Assembly: GCA_963070105.1 (NCBI GenBank)
Contig: OY718808.1
Span: 3,471,738-3,535,737 of the forward strand
DNA: 64,000 nt
From: Litomosoides sigmodontis
Taxonomy: Eukaryota > Nematoda > Chromadorea > Rhabditida > Onchocercidae
Direction of reading: 5' to 3'
Under the pieces are notes generated by a model. That model ran no database searches, was not told where the DNA came from, and saw only the letters and a list, made by a program, of their open reading frames with translations. The translations under genes and the position numbers were made by a program. Below are positions 16,753-30,800 of this stretch, in pieces; position 1 is the stretch's first letter; every line of letters starts with the position of its first letter.

Positions 16753-19700
16753 CCAAGATTTGATCGAGTAGAAAAGTAAAATGTTCTTTTTTAAACAAAA
16801 TTTTACGCTTATAATATCAGGCTAAATTCATTGTTGCACCATATCACTTGAAAAACATGCAACAATGAGTTATTTCTAATGCTTCCCTTTTCTCTCTATT
16901 GCCTCTCTCTCTCTCCCTCTCTCTCTCTCAATCAATGTTATCCATGCTTCATGCACATTATCATCGGTTGCTAATTCATTAATATATCCTGTTGCACAGT
17001 AAGTAATCCAGCAGGAATAAGAAGTGTACAGGAAACAGTGACCATCAAACGCGAACACATATATGAAATGTGAATGTGAAAATGAAATTTAAAAGAAAAT
17101 TATTTTGATAGAATTGAAATGAAAGCTTCAAAATGCATGCATCGATTATGCAACAGTGAAATGAAATGCATGAATTAAAATGATCATTATTGACACGTGA
17201 TCGCCTATCTAAGTAGATTTTGAAAGGAAAAAAGGGAAAAAACTTTTTTTTTTCCTCATAGAACAGACAAATCGACGAACGAACGAATTTACCAGGTAAG
17301 TAGCAAAAATGTCCTTCAAGTCATTTTCGAAAATCTTTTTTTTTTTTCAATTTGAACTGATAAACATAGGAAAATTTGAGTTGTTTAAATGAATGAACAA
17401 TTTTTTTTGTTGTTTTAAAAGATAATGCTAGCAATGAAATTTTGTAGAAAAACTAAAATTTTTTTTCTTGCAAATTAATAGCTTAATTTTTCCTTCTTTC
17501 AAATCATTAAAAATATGATTTGGTAGAAGAAAATCAAAAGGAACTTTTTTTTTCAAATCTAAAATTGAAATTTCTTTGAATGCAATGGATTTGACAGTGC
17601 ATGCTAGAAGTTTGTATTTCAACATAAATATTAAAATTTAAAATAGTCTGCAATAAGTCTGTTCTAATTGTCTGCAATTTGGTACCATTTGCGCAACTCC
17701 ATTAATTCTTCATTGCAATTGAATTAAAGTGTCGAAAATCGAGGACCATTCATTTCCATTACAATACTGTAAATTATTATCGGAATTGTCATTCACAAAT
17801 TTCGAAAGCAAAAAAACAAAGCGAAGAGTGAGATTACAATTTTCAAATTAGCTAAAATAATTTTATAAGCAATAAATATCCAAAAACAAGTTTCAAAAAG
17901 AAAACGGCCACATGCTGAGAGAGAGAGAGAGATCTCCTTCTCTCCCTCTCTCTCTCTCTCCCTCCTTCTTTCATTCACTGTCCAATCTTTCATCTCATAT
18001 AAAATGTGGTGGGACGAGATGGGAAGAGGAGGGGAGGCGAAGGGGAACATGTCTGAGAACAAGTTGCAAAATGCTTTAGGGTATATTTTTAAAAATGAAT
18101 GGGAGCAAGAATAGAAAGCAAAAGTGAGCTCCTTTCAAATGTCTAAAAGAGAGGGAAAAATGGGAAGTGAAAAGAAGAGAGTTTAATATGATAAATTGCA
18201 ATTTATAAATTTTCACACATTCATTTATCATTTATCGTATAATTTTATGAAACAAAAAAAATAAACATTACAATGTAATGTGCAATTTTAAGTGAAATAA
18301 TTTAAAAAAATTTTAAATATCTCCTAGAACGTTTTATGACATTTATTGATTGACAATTTAATAGCATTTAACAAAATACCGTAAGCATTATTCGCACGTT
18401 CCTCCTTACTTGATGATAAAAATTGAAATAATCGATGCGCAGCAATTATTACTACTTCCTATTGGAGTGTGCTGAAATCATTTTCAACGAGTTGTGGGAA
18501 TTAGTTTTAGGTATGTCGGATTATGCCCGATTGTTTTATCAGATTCTACGTTGCATAAATGAATTCAGGCAGAAAATATTTTGAACAGTAAAATAATAGA
18601 ATGAGAAAAACGGTTCAAATAGATGCCGCTAATCCTCCTGCAAATGTAGTCACGTAAAACTGAAACGGAAACGTGAAGGCTAGAGATTGATAGAGGCGTA
18701 TTAGGTCACTACGAATAGGCCTGAATAAATTAAGTTATCATCGCAAGGAATGCATCCGTCCAATTTTCAACGTCTACTACATTTACGGTAAGTCCTAGAA
18801 ACTGTTGGTGGATCATTTACTAGACATTGCGGTAAAAGACACTGATGAAGTTTTTTGTTCATAATGTATAAATATGCAGTTAATAAATAGATTTCATTAT
18901 CATTTAAGAATAATTTAAATATATTTTTAAAACATTCATTAACAGTTTTTGAGAAAAAAAAAGATTCCATTATAAAAATATGTTTCATTGTCAGCTGTTT
19001 CTTCAAACAATTACAATTTAGAATTTATAAAATACAAATTGCTATAAGTTGATCGAAGCATCGATGACACGTCATCTCTTCTGACTTATGTTTCACCTCA
19101 TTTGCATTTAATTAAACTGAATTTATTGATTAGTTTCTCGCTTTTTTCTCCTAACAACGTTCATATATTTCCGAAATTTTTGAAAGAACTGTATGCAGGT
19201 GTGACACATATTAAATATTTAAATAAAATTCGCTGCATTTCAATAAATTAAATGAATTGTTCCTTTTTAATTTTTCACAAGTTTTTTTCCCCATAATTTC
19301 CTTAGATTTCTTTTTTAACAGCAAATTTTGCAGTTTGAATAAAAAGTATCGCACAAAATCATTAATTTGCATATTTCCCTGTCATTAAATTTCACTCACT
19401 GAAATGACCTAAGAATGTAATTTGCCAATTTTATTTGCAGTCAACTAATGAACTAATTCATTTTGCCCATGTCGCTAACATGGCTAATGCTACAAATTTC
19501 ATTTTCATTTTGTAGTCTGCCCAATTACAGTGGAAAATAAATAGACAATCTGAAGTTTTATTTTACTACAACCTATTTAAGTATTTCAGAGAACCTAATA
19601 GCAATAATTAAAAATCAAACTAAAATGTTCTTACTTCTTACTTCCAATACAATTACTACCTTAACTGTCGCCGTCGATTACTTCCTTTTTTCTCAAATTA

Positions 19701-20901
19701 AAGGACCTCTCACTAGTCATTTTATTAAGCTATTAAAGTTTCACACATACCTATTTATCAGTGACAGCGTGTTATAATTCGAAGTGAAGAAATACAGGTA
19801 ATTTAAATTCAAATAGCAGACATCATTAATGATTATGAAGTTATTCATTTAAGTTCTTTAAAAAAATCTTATTGTAAACCTTTGTTAATCATAATTAAGA
19901 TTTCCACTTTATTCTCTTCCACTTTTTATTGTTAATGCATACTTTATGCTTGAATAACAACTTGAAAATTTTAAACAGTTGTATTTAATACACGTGTTAA
20001 GTATGCGTTTCCGTAAAGTCATAAACGTCTCCGCAACGAAAGATATGCGCCTGGTGGCTAAACAGTTCGTCAGAACTCACGTAAGTCAAAGAAGTGTGCA
20101 TGCATGCACCATGAATACATATCATCCGTGTGTCTGTAAATCAAGCGTTATGCTTGCATGCTTATGAATTTAAAGATTTGCATCTATTCCAACGATTACA
20201 AGAGGTGCGCATGTTTGGGCTATGCGAGCCTGTGAATTTAAGAATTCATTTAGAGCTGTAAAATTTATTCACAAAGATTTAAATTTTACCACTGCAAAAA
20301 CATGCTATAGAATGGTAACTAATGAGAGGCATTTCATTAATTTTGTAGAAGATAGAAAATTATTTCCGAAAATATTATTATAACTAAAAATAATTTCAAA
20401 AAAAAATAAGAAGAAAGAAGATGAAATACGCATGAAAATATTTTCAATTTCTAATTTAATTTTTTACACTCTATTTTTGCATTTCAATTCACAGTTCTTT
20501 TCATGTCATACAAATAATCATAGTGTAAATGAAAAATTTTTTGAGAATGAATAGCTCATTTTCATTGATTATTTTCTTTCCCCTATTTCTTTTGTTCTCA
20601 AATTTTTGCAAAAAAATTTTTTAATTTAATTAAAAGTTCATCATTTAGAGAAGAGCATATTTGAAAAGATATCACACAATTGCTGCTCTTAACAACTCCT
20701 AATGAACGAATGCGATAATTTTTTTTTGTTAGTATATTAACGGCAAAAAAAATTTCCAATGTGTGGAGCGGAAATTTGCTTCATCTGTTGATCAATTTAA
20801 GCAAATCAAACCATCATCAGCACTGATAAAAGTAAGAGTTTATCACTAACGTTTATAGATTGAACGAAATTGATTACTTCCTTCCCCCTCACTTATCTTA
20901 T

Positions 20902-21060
20902 TAGTAACTGTAAGTTAGATTAAAAATACAGAAATGTCAATAGTAACTGTAAGTTAGATTAAAAATACAGAAATTTGACATTTCAATAGTAACTGTTAGA
21001 TTAAAAATACAGAAATGTCAATGGTAACTGTAAGTTAGATTAAAAATACAGAAATGTTAA
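20902..21060. repeat. Minisatellite, about 39-46 bp unit, four copies
   Basis: Four tandem copies share the core 'taactgtaagttagatt' followed by 'aaaaatacagaaat'. Copy 2 has an extra 'ttgacatt' insertion and copy 3 has lost 'aagt'. Unit lengths therefore vary, but the order is kept. Confidence 0.9.
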
Positions 21061-23289
21061 AATTATCAAATCTATTAATTTAATAATAATAATGTGATTT
21101 AGCAATAATCCGCTATAGAAATTCCAGAACTATCTTGAAGAGGTGATGACCGATCATTTTATTTCATCAGAGAGCAATTTCTTATTTCTTCAATTTATCA
21201 ATTAATAATTTGATGGATTAGATTTATCTGATAATTGAAAATGAAAGTGATATGAGAGAAGGAACAAGCACTAATTCGTTTCTTTTTTTTCTCTTCCTTC
21301 CAAAATTTATGAATCTTTCCATTAGCTATTAATGAACAATTCAAAAATTTACAATCATTCATTTTAGTTCACTTTCCGTTTTCACTTACGTTGATTTGCA
21401 ACGGCATCTTTCATCCCTTTCGCTTCCTTCTTTTTCATTTTCCCATTGAAAAATGGTTTTTAAACAGCGGGATATTTCAAGTAATTGTTAAAATGTAAAG
21501 TTAAACTTCATGCAAAATAACGAGTTAGTGATGTTATTGTTGAAATAAAACACGCTAATTATAAAAGTTTTTGAAATCCCAACGTTGGGCAATGATCGGA
21601 TAAAAAAAATAAGAATTGTATTCTAAGTTACATTTTGTCTTTGTCTCTCAATTACTAGTTGTTTTAAACTTTTTTAATGAAAAAAACAGCAGTGATAAAC
21701 CGGAGAAACTGTCAACAAAAATTTTAAGATGCAAAATTTAAATTTATTTCATATAAAATCACTTAAATGATATAGTAAAAAAAAAGCATTATCAGAATTT
21801 TATCTATACATAAATGCTACAAAATGCATGAAACTTATCCTTCTAAAACGGAGAAATAATTGAATTTGCAAAATTTAAAGAATTTATATTTCAAAATTAA
21901 TTTCGAACAATTTCAATTTCAAATAAAAATATCTGATAGTGGTTGTACTACGGTACTAGCAGGCCTCTACCAAGAAATGATTGAATTATCACGCAAACTA
22001 ATTTTTTTGTATTTGCAACAAAAATTATCATAAAGCATTTTGTTAGAATTCCGAGATAATTTGCTTTAAGCTTCAAAATCGGTTTGTCATTTTAAAAAAA
22101 TTGAATTTTTAAATGTTTCATGGCTGAGATAGCAGTGAGTATGGAGGAAAATCATAAATGCCTACTTCATGAGGATTCGCTTAACAGGCTATGTTGTATG
22201 CAATTTTATTTTTATAATTTAAAAATGGAACAGTCTTCCAGAGAAAATTTTGATTTTTTCAAGAACATACTAATAAAAGAGATGTGGAATCGTTTCACTT
22301 ATTAAATTCCAATTGTTCTATTCTTTAAAAATCTATTTTAATTACATTAAAAACACCGCAAAATCATAGCGATCTGGAAAATGATGTTGAAATTAATTAA
22401 AAATCGCTAAAAGGGCAATGCAGCAGTAGGAAATAGTAAACGAAGCAGTTAATTCAATTAATTTGTTATAAAATACACAATGCATGATCACATTTAAAAA
22501 GTTTAGAAATTAGTAAGATGCAAATTAGGAGGAAATTGATAAGATTGGTTGGAATGAAATTTTTCAATTAAATATCAATAATTCATGGAATTATACAAAT
22601 TGTTTCGTACTGTTTTTGAGAAAATATTTTATAATTTTAGAAAGTGAAAAAAGTAAATGAGTTGAAATTAATTATTTCATACTTAACACTTGCAAAAACT
22701 AAATCTCAAGCCATCACACAGAACACTTCCACCGATGAACAAAATATTTGTTCACTTCAAATGTTAAATTATTGAATGTCTGTCTGATCATTGATAGAAT
22801 TGATCGATTCGTTGCTTTTATTTGCATCCATTTGATCTCTTTCGAATTTTAAGTTATTTCGTAGAATTAAATGCAAAATAACTGCTTGCTTCATTCCGCT
22901 TATCTTCTCCTCTCATATATGCAAAAGTAATTGTAATAATTCGACATAATTTAAAAAACAATTCGAAAAAAGCTATCGTTTTACTCCATTCCTTTAGCTT
23001 TTTCTTCTAGAATATTAAGCCTGAGCAATTTTAAAATTTAATTTAAAAAATTAATGACTTATGATAATGCTGTTGAGCTTATGGATTGCGAAATATCACT
23101 TTTGAAAATATCAACAACTGCAAATTCATGCGAAATTTCTAATAAACTAGCGAAAGGATAGTTTTGAGTGCTTAATTAGTTTGATGGTGAAAGATTCGAG
23201 TGGCAAAGAAAGGCGAGAGAAATTAACATTAATATGAGTTTTAATTTCACTTCATGATGAGTGCTGATAATTATGACCGAAAGAGACGC

Positions 23290-23328
<39 letters not shown>

Positions 23329-26030
23329 AAAGCTTAATTTTCATTTTCTTTCTTTCTATGAATTGGAGTAGACGATGAAAAAAAAACAATGCATGACCAG
23401 AAATTCAAACAAACAGATGCAAAATGATTATTTTCCTCATTGATTCATTTCCCATGGATTATGCTTAAAACAGCTCCCACTAAATACCTCACATTCACGC
23501 ACACATCCTTATCACTATGATTACTTATTATCAATATTATCATTATTACTAATATTATTCTTTGGTAATGCTGTTTATTTACTACCAGCAATTTAGCTCT
23601 TATTATTAATTATCATAATTACCAATGTCATTATTATCGCTATCGTTAGCAATTGTTATTACTAATCATTATGATCACTATTAGCTCATAATTAGTGAAT
23701 AATAGGAGTACGAATAGTATGCTAAATTATGCTATTGCTGTTAGGTTACTGTTCTCATTCACTAATTACGGACTAATAATAGCAATAATAATTATTATAT
23801 GACAAACGTATGTTAGATGTTAGCAATTACGCACTTAAAAAATACGCAAGTTTAGCTTTTTTTTTTTCACTATAAATCGATAATTTATATTGTCTGATTG
23901 AGGCAACTGAAATTACTTGAAGCGTTTGATGAATACGAAATAATTGTGGTTTTTTTTTTCATTTTATCGTTTAATCTATAATTATGAACCGTTCAATTTG
24001 CCATTTTGTCATAAAGCTTACATCCACATCCACCCACGCACATAGTTATAAGCATAAATCATAAATCGTAAAAAGCTTTATTGTTTCTTTATTGCTTTTT
24101 GGCATACATTTAAGTGCGATGGCATCTACAGGTGTATAACGCTCAGCATTTTGCGCTTGGATGACATCCAAATTTTACTTCAAATATTAGCATATAAAAA
24201 AGAGTAGAGCGCTGGCGCACCGTAAAAGTAGCAGCTGAGGAGATATATCACAGAAGGATGCGTAAAGATAGGCAAATGAAGAAGAAAAGTTTCTAATTTA
24301 AATTTCAAAAATTTTGAAGTTTCTATTGAGTGATAACATCTAATCAATACTTTTTTTGGTGTTATTAATTGTGATCTTTTTCTCTTCGTTGTAAAAATTC
24401 TTTGTAATTCATTATTCTTTTCTTGAACTTTGTCCACGTTCAGCCACTTAGTCATTTTGTTAAATTAGTAGAGGTATAAAAAATCAGTGAAGAAGAAAAA
24501 TGGAAGAGATTTGTGTGCAGCAGTATTCAAATTGCTAAGAAAGTATATAATGTACATTTAAGATTGAAACTCTCGTACTTGTTAATTTAAAAATTAAACA
24601 TTAGTTGGATATTTGTGATATGCAATTTTGTGTTAGTACTTAAATTAGCATTTAAGTCCAATTAGCATTTGAATTTACTGCGGAAAACAAAATTTTTGCT
24701 CCTTTCTCGATAAATTTCACTCGCATTTTTCATGTTTTCGATGTCGTTTTTATATTACCTCAATGGAAAACAAAAACTGAACTTTACTTTTTATTTCCAT
24801 TTTTTCTGGAGCAATTTAAAAGTTTTCGTTGCTTAAAAGAATTAAAACTGCCATTTTGATTCCTTTTTAAGAACAATATTATTATGAAAAGGAAGAATAA
24901 ATTCAAGAAAAAAAACATTCGATGTATTAAGTTCTTTCAAGGGCAAAACTTCATCATTTGATCTTTTCAGTCAATTGAAATTAGTGTAGCAAAAAAGGTG
25001 AAACTAAGATTGAGGGATTTATTTACCTAACCAAAACTAAACTCATTTTAATTCCTCCTTCCTTGTCTTTCTCTCCCTCATCCTCTTCGGCTCCAAAAAT
25101 GCATAAGTTTAATTAAATTTAGTTCATTCATGATTGTTATCTTAATTGATTTCTTTTCTTTTCCATTTCACTGATTGGATATCTTTTAATGGAAATTCAT
25201 TTCACTGAGAAGAAAGGAAAAAAAAAACCATTATTCCCACTGTAAATGAGCATTTTTTATTTCATATTCGTTACTTTAATTTCATTTAGTCGCATTTCTT
25301 CATATATATTGTATATTAAATCAATAATTGTAGATTTCTTATTCCACAAAAACTCAATTTTATTATCAACCATTTAATTAACAGAAGAATTGCTTGTGTT
25401 TAATTATACTCTAATAGGTGTATGAGAAACAAATGATGAGGATGTAGTCAGAGTATGCAATGAGAAATGTAATGAAATAAACTAAAATTTAATTGTTTCA
25501 ATTTGAAAAGGAGGAAGGGAAGTGGAACAGATACTTTGGAAGAATTTCATTTTCACATTTTTACTTCTAGGATTTCAGTTTCCTTTTTTGTTCTCTCTCT
25601 CTCTCTCTCGCCCTTTTCTACTGTCTTTGTTTTAGTGAAAGGAAAAAAAAAACAAAAATTTTAGCTATGAATGTTAGGAAGAAAAGACTATTTACTCATT
25701 AAAATTGGATGTATGAAATGTATTCAGTTCTTTTCAGAAATAATTCACACTAGTTTTTTTTCTTTTTTGGAAGAAATATACCAATGAAAAATTATTATTA
25801 TTATTTGTAAAATTTTTAACAAAGATAAAGCAATGCATAGATATCTTTTAGTTTTATAAGAATAACTAAATTGTTATGCGTTTCATTTCTCAAATTATTT
25901 GTAGGAAAAATTTTTGAAAAACAATTATTTCTTTCTTTTGCAAGAAAGAAATTCCTCGATTTATTTGTTTCATTTCTCAAATTTCATTTTTTTTTGTTAA
26001 TTTTAATAATGCTATGACTGTAAGTAACTG

Positions 26031-26037
26031 TTTACAG
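26031..26037 (+). promoter_or_regulatory. Probable SL trans-splice acceptor of flp-6-like gene
   Basis: A 'tttacag' acceptor lies 17 nt upstream of the ATG at 26,055, after an AT-rich outron-like stretch. The nearest donor-like 'gtaagt' is about 12 nt before it, too close for a cis intron. Trans-splicing of a spliced leader is the usual nematode explanation; this is inference. Confidence 0.45.
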
Positions 26038-26054
26038 AAATTCAACGATACCAA

Positions 26055-27053
26055 ATGCAATCTATGGTAGTGCTGCTGATGACAATGATGATGATAATAT
26101 ATGGTGGTGTGGAATGCTTAGAAACGTATGAGGAAGAACCGGAAATTTCTGATCGAGAAATTCGAGCATTATGCAATCTCAATCCAAATTTCAGTATTTG
26201 CTTCGGTATGTTTTTATTTTCTATTTTAATTGAAGTAATTTCCTGGAAAAACCGTTAAATATAATTTCGTAAAAAATAATTAATAAATTTAAGAATATGC
26301 ACTGGAGAAGGAGAAATTAAATCAAATGCGCTTTGGACGACAACCTTTTGCCATTCAAGGAATTGAGCCACACTTATATGAAAAACGGAAAAGCGCATAC
26401 ATGAGGCTACTTTTTGCTCAATCTTAATTAATTAATTTATTAATCGATCAAAAATCTCCAGTAACTTTTTTCTAAACTAATTTCCCACCCTGTAGAAAAT
26501 TTTAGATTTGGAAAACGTTATGTGGATTTCAATGATGATGTAAAAAGAAAGTCAGCCTATATGAGGTGAGTTATTGATTGATAGTGTAGCAAAAACAAAA
26601 AAAAATTTTAAAAATCAAAAATTAGATTGAGAGAATTAAATGAAGTTTAGATTAGAATGGAATAAAATAAAGTTAAAAATTGGAAAAAAATGGATTAATA
26701 ATAAGCATAATAATCCAACGTTTTTTTTTCCTTTTTTTTAAAAACATTTATTCTCTTCTCGTTTATTTGATACATTTTTATCGTAACTAAATGTATTCAT
26801 CATTTATAACTATGACAAAAACGAGACATAATTAAATAATTCATGAGTTGGACTAGCTGAATCCTAGAAAGCTTAATTAAAGATTAATTGCGAAAGAACC
26901 ATCATATAGAAGTCTATCTGAAATTCCATCTTCATTTCTAGATCAATAAATAAATAACTAGCGTAAATTATTACAGTACGACAGTTGCATTATTTTTTTC
27001 TGATACATTTTAAACCTGATATGCATCGATTTCATTTCAGATTTGGCCGCTAA
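26055..27053 (+). CDS. flp-6: FMRFamide-like neuropeptide precursor, FLP-6 type
   Basis: The precursor is a secreted neuropeptide prohormone. Exons 26055-26205, 26294-26405, 26506-26565 and 27041-27053 join in frame to 111 aa plus stop. Residues 1-20 form a hydrophobic signal peptide (MQSMVVLLMTMMM start), followed by an acidic spacer. After it come three RFG sites: LNQMRFGR, then KRKSAYMRFGKR, then KRKSAYMRFGR directly before the stop. Dibasic KR sites flank both KSAYMRF copies, and the Gly supplies the C-terminal amide. KSAYMRF-amide is the known FLP-6 peptide of C. elegans, which as I recall carries more copies. Introns 2 and 3 split the same Arg codon of the RF motif at the same position (ATG AG|A TTT), so exon 3 probably arose by duplication. 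Intron 2 has a GC donor (GAG|GCTACT) with a normal TTTTAG acceptor. The start is the first ATG after the probable SL site. The 3' neighbour is convergent. Confidence 0.88.
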
Positions 27054-27844
27054 GCGAAAAAAACGAAATATCCTACCGTTGGAATGCCCATGCACACTTA
27101 TTTTTCATAAATATATTCACGTAATATTTCCTTGTAATTAACCTTATAATTATATGTACTCATCCTACTTCATCTTATATTCATTGCATTAGTAATAACT
27201 ACTAGTGTCAATTTGCATAAAAGCATTACAAATTCAGAGGACAATGAAGAAAAAGGAAATCAAGTTACAAGCGTCCTTGTAGGTTTAACAACATATTTTA
27301 TTTATAAGTAGGATGATGATGTAATACTTTATTAACATCTATGTTCAACAGAAATCCAAAAATGGAACACATTTCGATCGCATTGAATTATTAATATTAA
27401 AACGAAAAATCCAAAAAATACTGAATTTAGGTTCATTGAAACAACGAAGAGAAACTTGCATGAATCCAAACACATGACCAGTATGCAATCAAGATAAAAT
27501 CAAGTAATATTCAGATAAGAGCTAAAGACTGAGTAGTCAAGTAACAAATACACCAAAGTGGACTCCATAAGAAACCCAGTCATTCCAAATTTTAATTTAG
27601 ACGACAAAAATAACGACAGGATGCAAAAGCATATTAAAAAAAGAATGCGGTGTTTAAGCCTTAAAGCAACACGATAGCATGCAAAGCTCATGCTAAATAT
27701 ATTTTAAGATAAAAATCGTAAAAACGAAAAGCCCATAAACAAATGAAAAAAGATAAAATTTGCAGCAAAAGAACTTCAGTTAACTACGGATAGCAAATTT
27801 TTAAAAGAAAAAACGAACACTTCTTGGCTGTCATCCGCAATTTT
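27054..27844. other. 3' flank between convergent genes
   Basis: This contains the 3' UTR of the flp-6-like gene and the 3' end of the minus-strand gene. AT-rich, with no further exon identified. Confidence 0.5.
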
Positions 27845-30800
27845 TTAAATTTTTGTTTGGGACGATTTTTGAAGTTCTTCCAGATTGTCCTCATCAGTTT
27901 CTGCATTGAGATCTTTCATTAGTTGCACAACTTTTGCGTACAACCTATAATTTAGATCTGCATTAATAAGTGACATCAGAATTGATCAAGCATGTTTAAC
28001 ATGTATAAACGAAGATACGTTTTGTCTGCCTCCAGGATTTGCCGACGAACTTGTGGTAGTTGCCATGCTCGTACCCAATATTCTACTGCTCGATTGTTTA
28101 GTTCTTCTTGCTCATCTTCAGAGAATTCTTCATTCAGATCAATGTTGCAATTACCTACAGCAATAATAAAAAATACATGAGTGTTGTGCAATTTTGTTCA
28201 CAATAATCTAACTAACTAGTTTTCCGAAAAGACCTTTTGCTTCCCTTTAGTTAGTAATGCTTTAATAATTTAATACAAATTTAAAATTTATAGAGTCATG
28301 AAATATAAATAATCACGAAAACTAAGCAATACAGAAAAACCTAGCGCGTAGAACTCATTTGTATCACTGTTACATTCATTTGTATCATTCGACTCTTGGT
28401 TTGTAGAACTTTTTGATTTGCAGTTGATTTGCAGAACATGAGGCTTCACAGCACCGAAAACAGGTTTTTTCAACAAATCATATTCCTCTTCAATTCGCAG
28501 ATTTTCCAAATCATCATTGCCAAATGTATTATTGCAAGAAAAATCTAAAACATTAGTTCCAAATTAATCTAACATGAATTTCCGACCTTAAGGCTTATTA
28601 CACAATTCCCACGATCATATTAGTCCTGCCGAATCAGCTACGTTTTTATACATGGGAAAACAAGAAAGAGGAAATGCTCCCATATAAATGTGTTTCCCCT
28701 TCTTATTTCTTCCTTTATGTAAAACCATTTTTCATTAAATAAAATTTTACTGCAGAAAAAAATCAACCTGAATCAAAGCTGTCGTCAACTTCCTGAAATG
28801 TAATTGCTATTAGAACACACTAATAAGAATGCAATTGAAATTTTCCCGTTAAAAATCCTTAGTAGTGAATAACTAATGTACCTTCTGAGCAATCTCTGGT
28901 AAAGTAAGGGAAGGATCTGGTGGCTCCTGCAGTTGACTTTCCTGAAATTAATAATAAGACATCGCGGAATTAACGTTTCGGTAATTCCACACAGCGGTAC
29001 AGAAATAATTAGGTAATGCTAATGCTATACAATTCTCAAAGAAGCAAAATTATATTCGGAAGTACTAAGCGTCGAAAACTAAGCGATTCAAACCATAAAT
29101 ATGACTACGTAGAATGAATTTCACGCATGATTACAGTACTATCAGCTTTTGTATCAAGCGATTAGTCACTAAGTGACAAAGAGTTGTAGCAATCACTTTT
29201 CTAGATCAATAATATGTCATATAAATCTGCTTGTGGCATAGCATCTAATGATTTAGTGTTTAATTAAGCTAAAAGTAATAAGGAAAGAAACGCACAGTGA
29301 AATGATAATTCTCATTCATTTCAACTTTCGCGTTGCATTCATCGTCCTTCGTGGTAACAAATTTCTCAGAAGGACTATCACTCTTATTCGAAAAATTTAC
29401 ATCCGAGCACGAATTTTGCATGAATTCCGGACATACCTACATATCAATTCAGCAATTGCATGCATAAGCTTCACCAGATACATTACATATATATTCCTAA
29501 TCAATCATTTGAAACAAACTTTTGGACGATTACTTAACTTCTAGTTTGAGAAAACTGGACATAGGGGATTTTTCATTATAAATATGAAAATATAGTAACC
29601 TTTAAACTCTCAAAATGTAGAAAGCATCAATTTCGCTTACTTCAAAAATTTTTCCCCGCGCTACAGAACATTTTACAGAACACGATTTTCCCTCCTTAAC
29701 TCACGTTGTCAAAGTTTGATTCATGGGAAAATCTTCATAAATTCATATTAAAAGAATAATCTTCATAAATTCATATTAAAAGAATAAACAGACCTTATTT
29801 ACCACGCAAAACACACGCCAAACAGCACCGGTTTGCTTAGACGGTATGTTTTTGCAGACGATCAAAGAGAGACATCTATTGCAATAGTCATGCCGAAATT
29901 TTCTCGGTTCAAATTCTACAGCTCCAAGCGTTTCAGTTTCAACAGTTACTTCACCAGTCGGATAATAATTTAAATTCTCTACAGAAATGGTTGTCGAGAC
30001 TTCGACCTACCAAAAATTCAAACCGTAGTTATTAATGTGATGTCAGTAATACATCAAATCATAGATTGTTTTTTACTATCACTTTTGTTGCTGATAACAT
30101 ATATAAACTAACAGATAAAACTTTCAGGCAGTTTTGGCATAATATTACATTACGACTTAATAGAGACTAATGCTACGATTATTTAATTGCAATATTCGCC
30201 TGAACGAGACGATGATTTTATCAAACCATTTCATTCGATTATTGGTTGCAAATTTCGATAATTAAGGTGATAAAAAATCTTTTCAACAATGTTCGTCTTC
30301 TACACACAATTTAGAATTTCTAAATGAAATTTAATAATCGTCGTATGCTTTTTATTCCACGCGAACCAAAAATAAAGAAAGCATTTGTTCACGCTTCTTT
30401 TCAATAAATAAAACCAACTTGAACTGTGTTATTGAAGTCTTTTGCTGGAAGCAGTGGTTCAATTACTTCGAATTTTTTTCCTTGCAAATAACAGTTACGA
30501 TGGGGATACAGGATTGGCCTGAAGACTGCTACTTTGATCGCATCACATGGAACAGTACAACATATATGTATGCAGTATATTACAATAAAAAAAACTACCA
30601 GGTTCGTTCATTGCAATGTAACTGCATGCAAACAAACATGCTAATTTCGAAGAAGAATTCTAGCTGCTCTTATATTAGGTATAAAAGGTGAACTGATTTA
30701 GCACTTATATAGGTTGGCTCTTTCGACGCCGTTCATAGTCCAATCAAGTTTTGCGTAAGATGAAAAATTAGTAACTTACAAAAATATTGCAATTATAAGG

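Noticed and set aside
30419..30691. Plus-strand frame containing WPEDCYFDRITWNSTTY
   Set aside because: It looks protein-like and has possible plus-strand splice sites, but it stands alone. The minus strand here supplies a phase-matched exon (30,518-30,419) for the surrounding gene. Kept only as a caution about exon 7.
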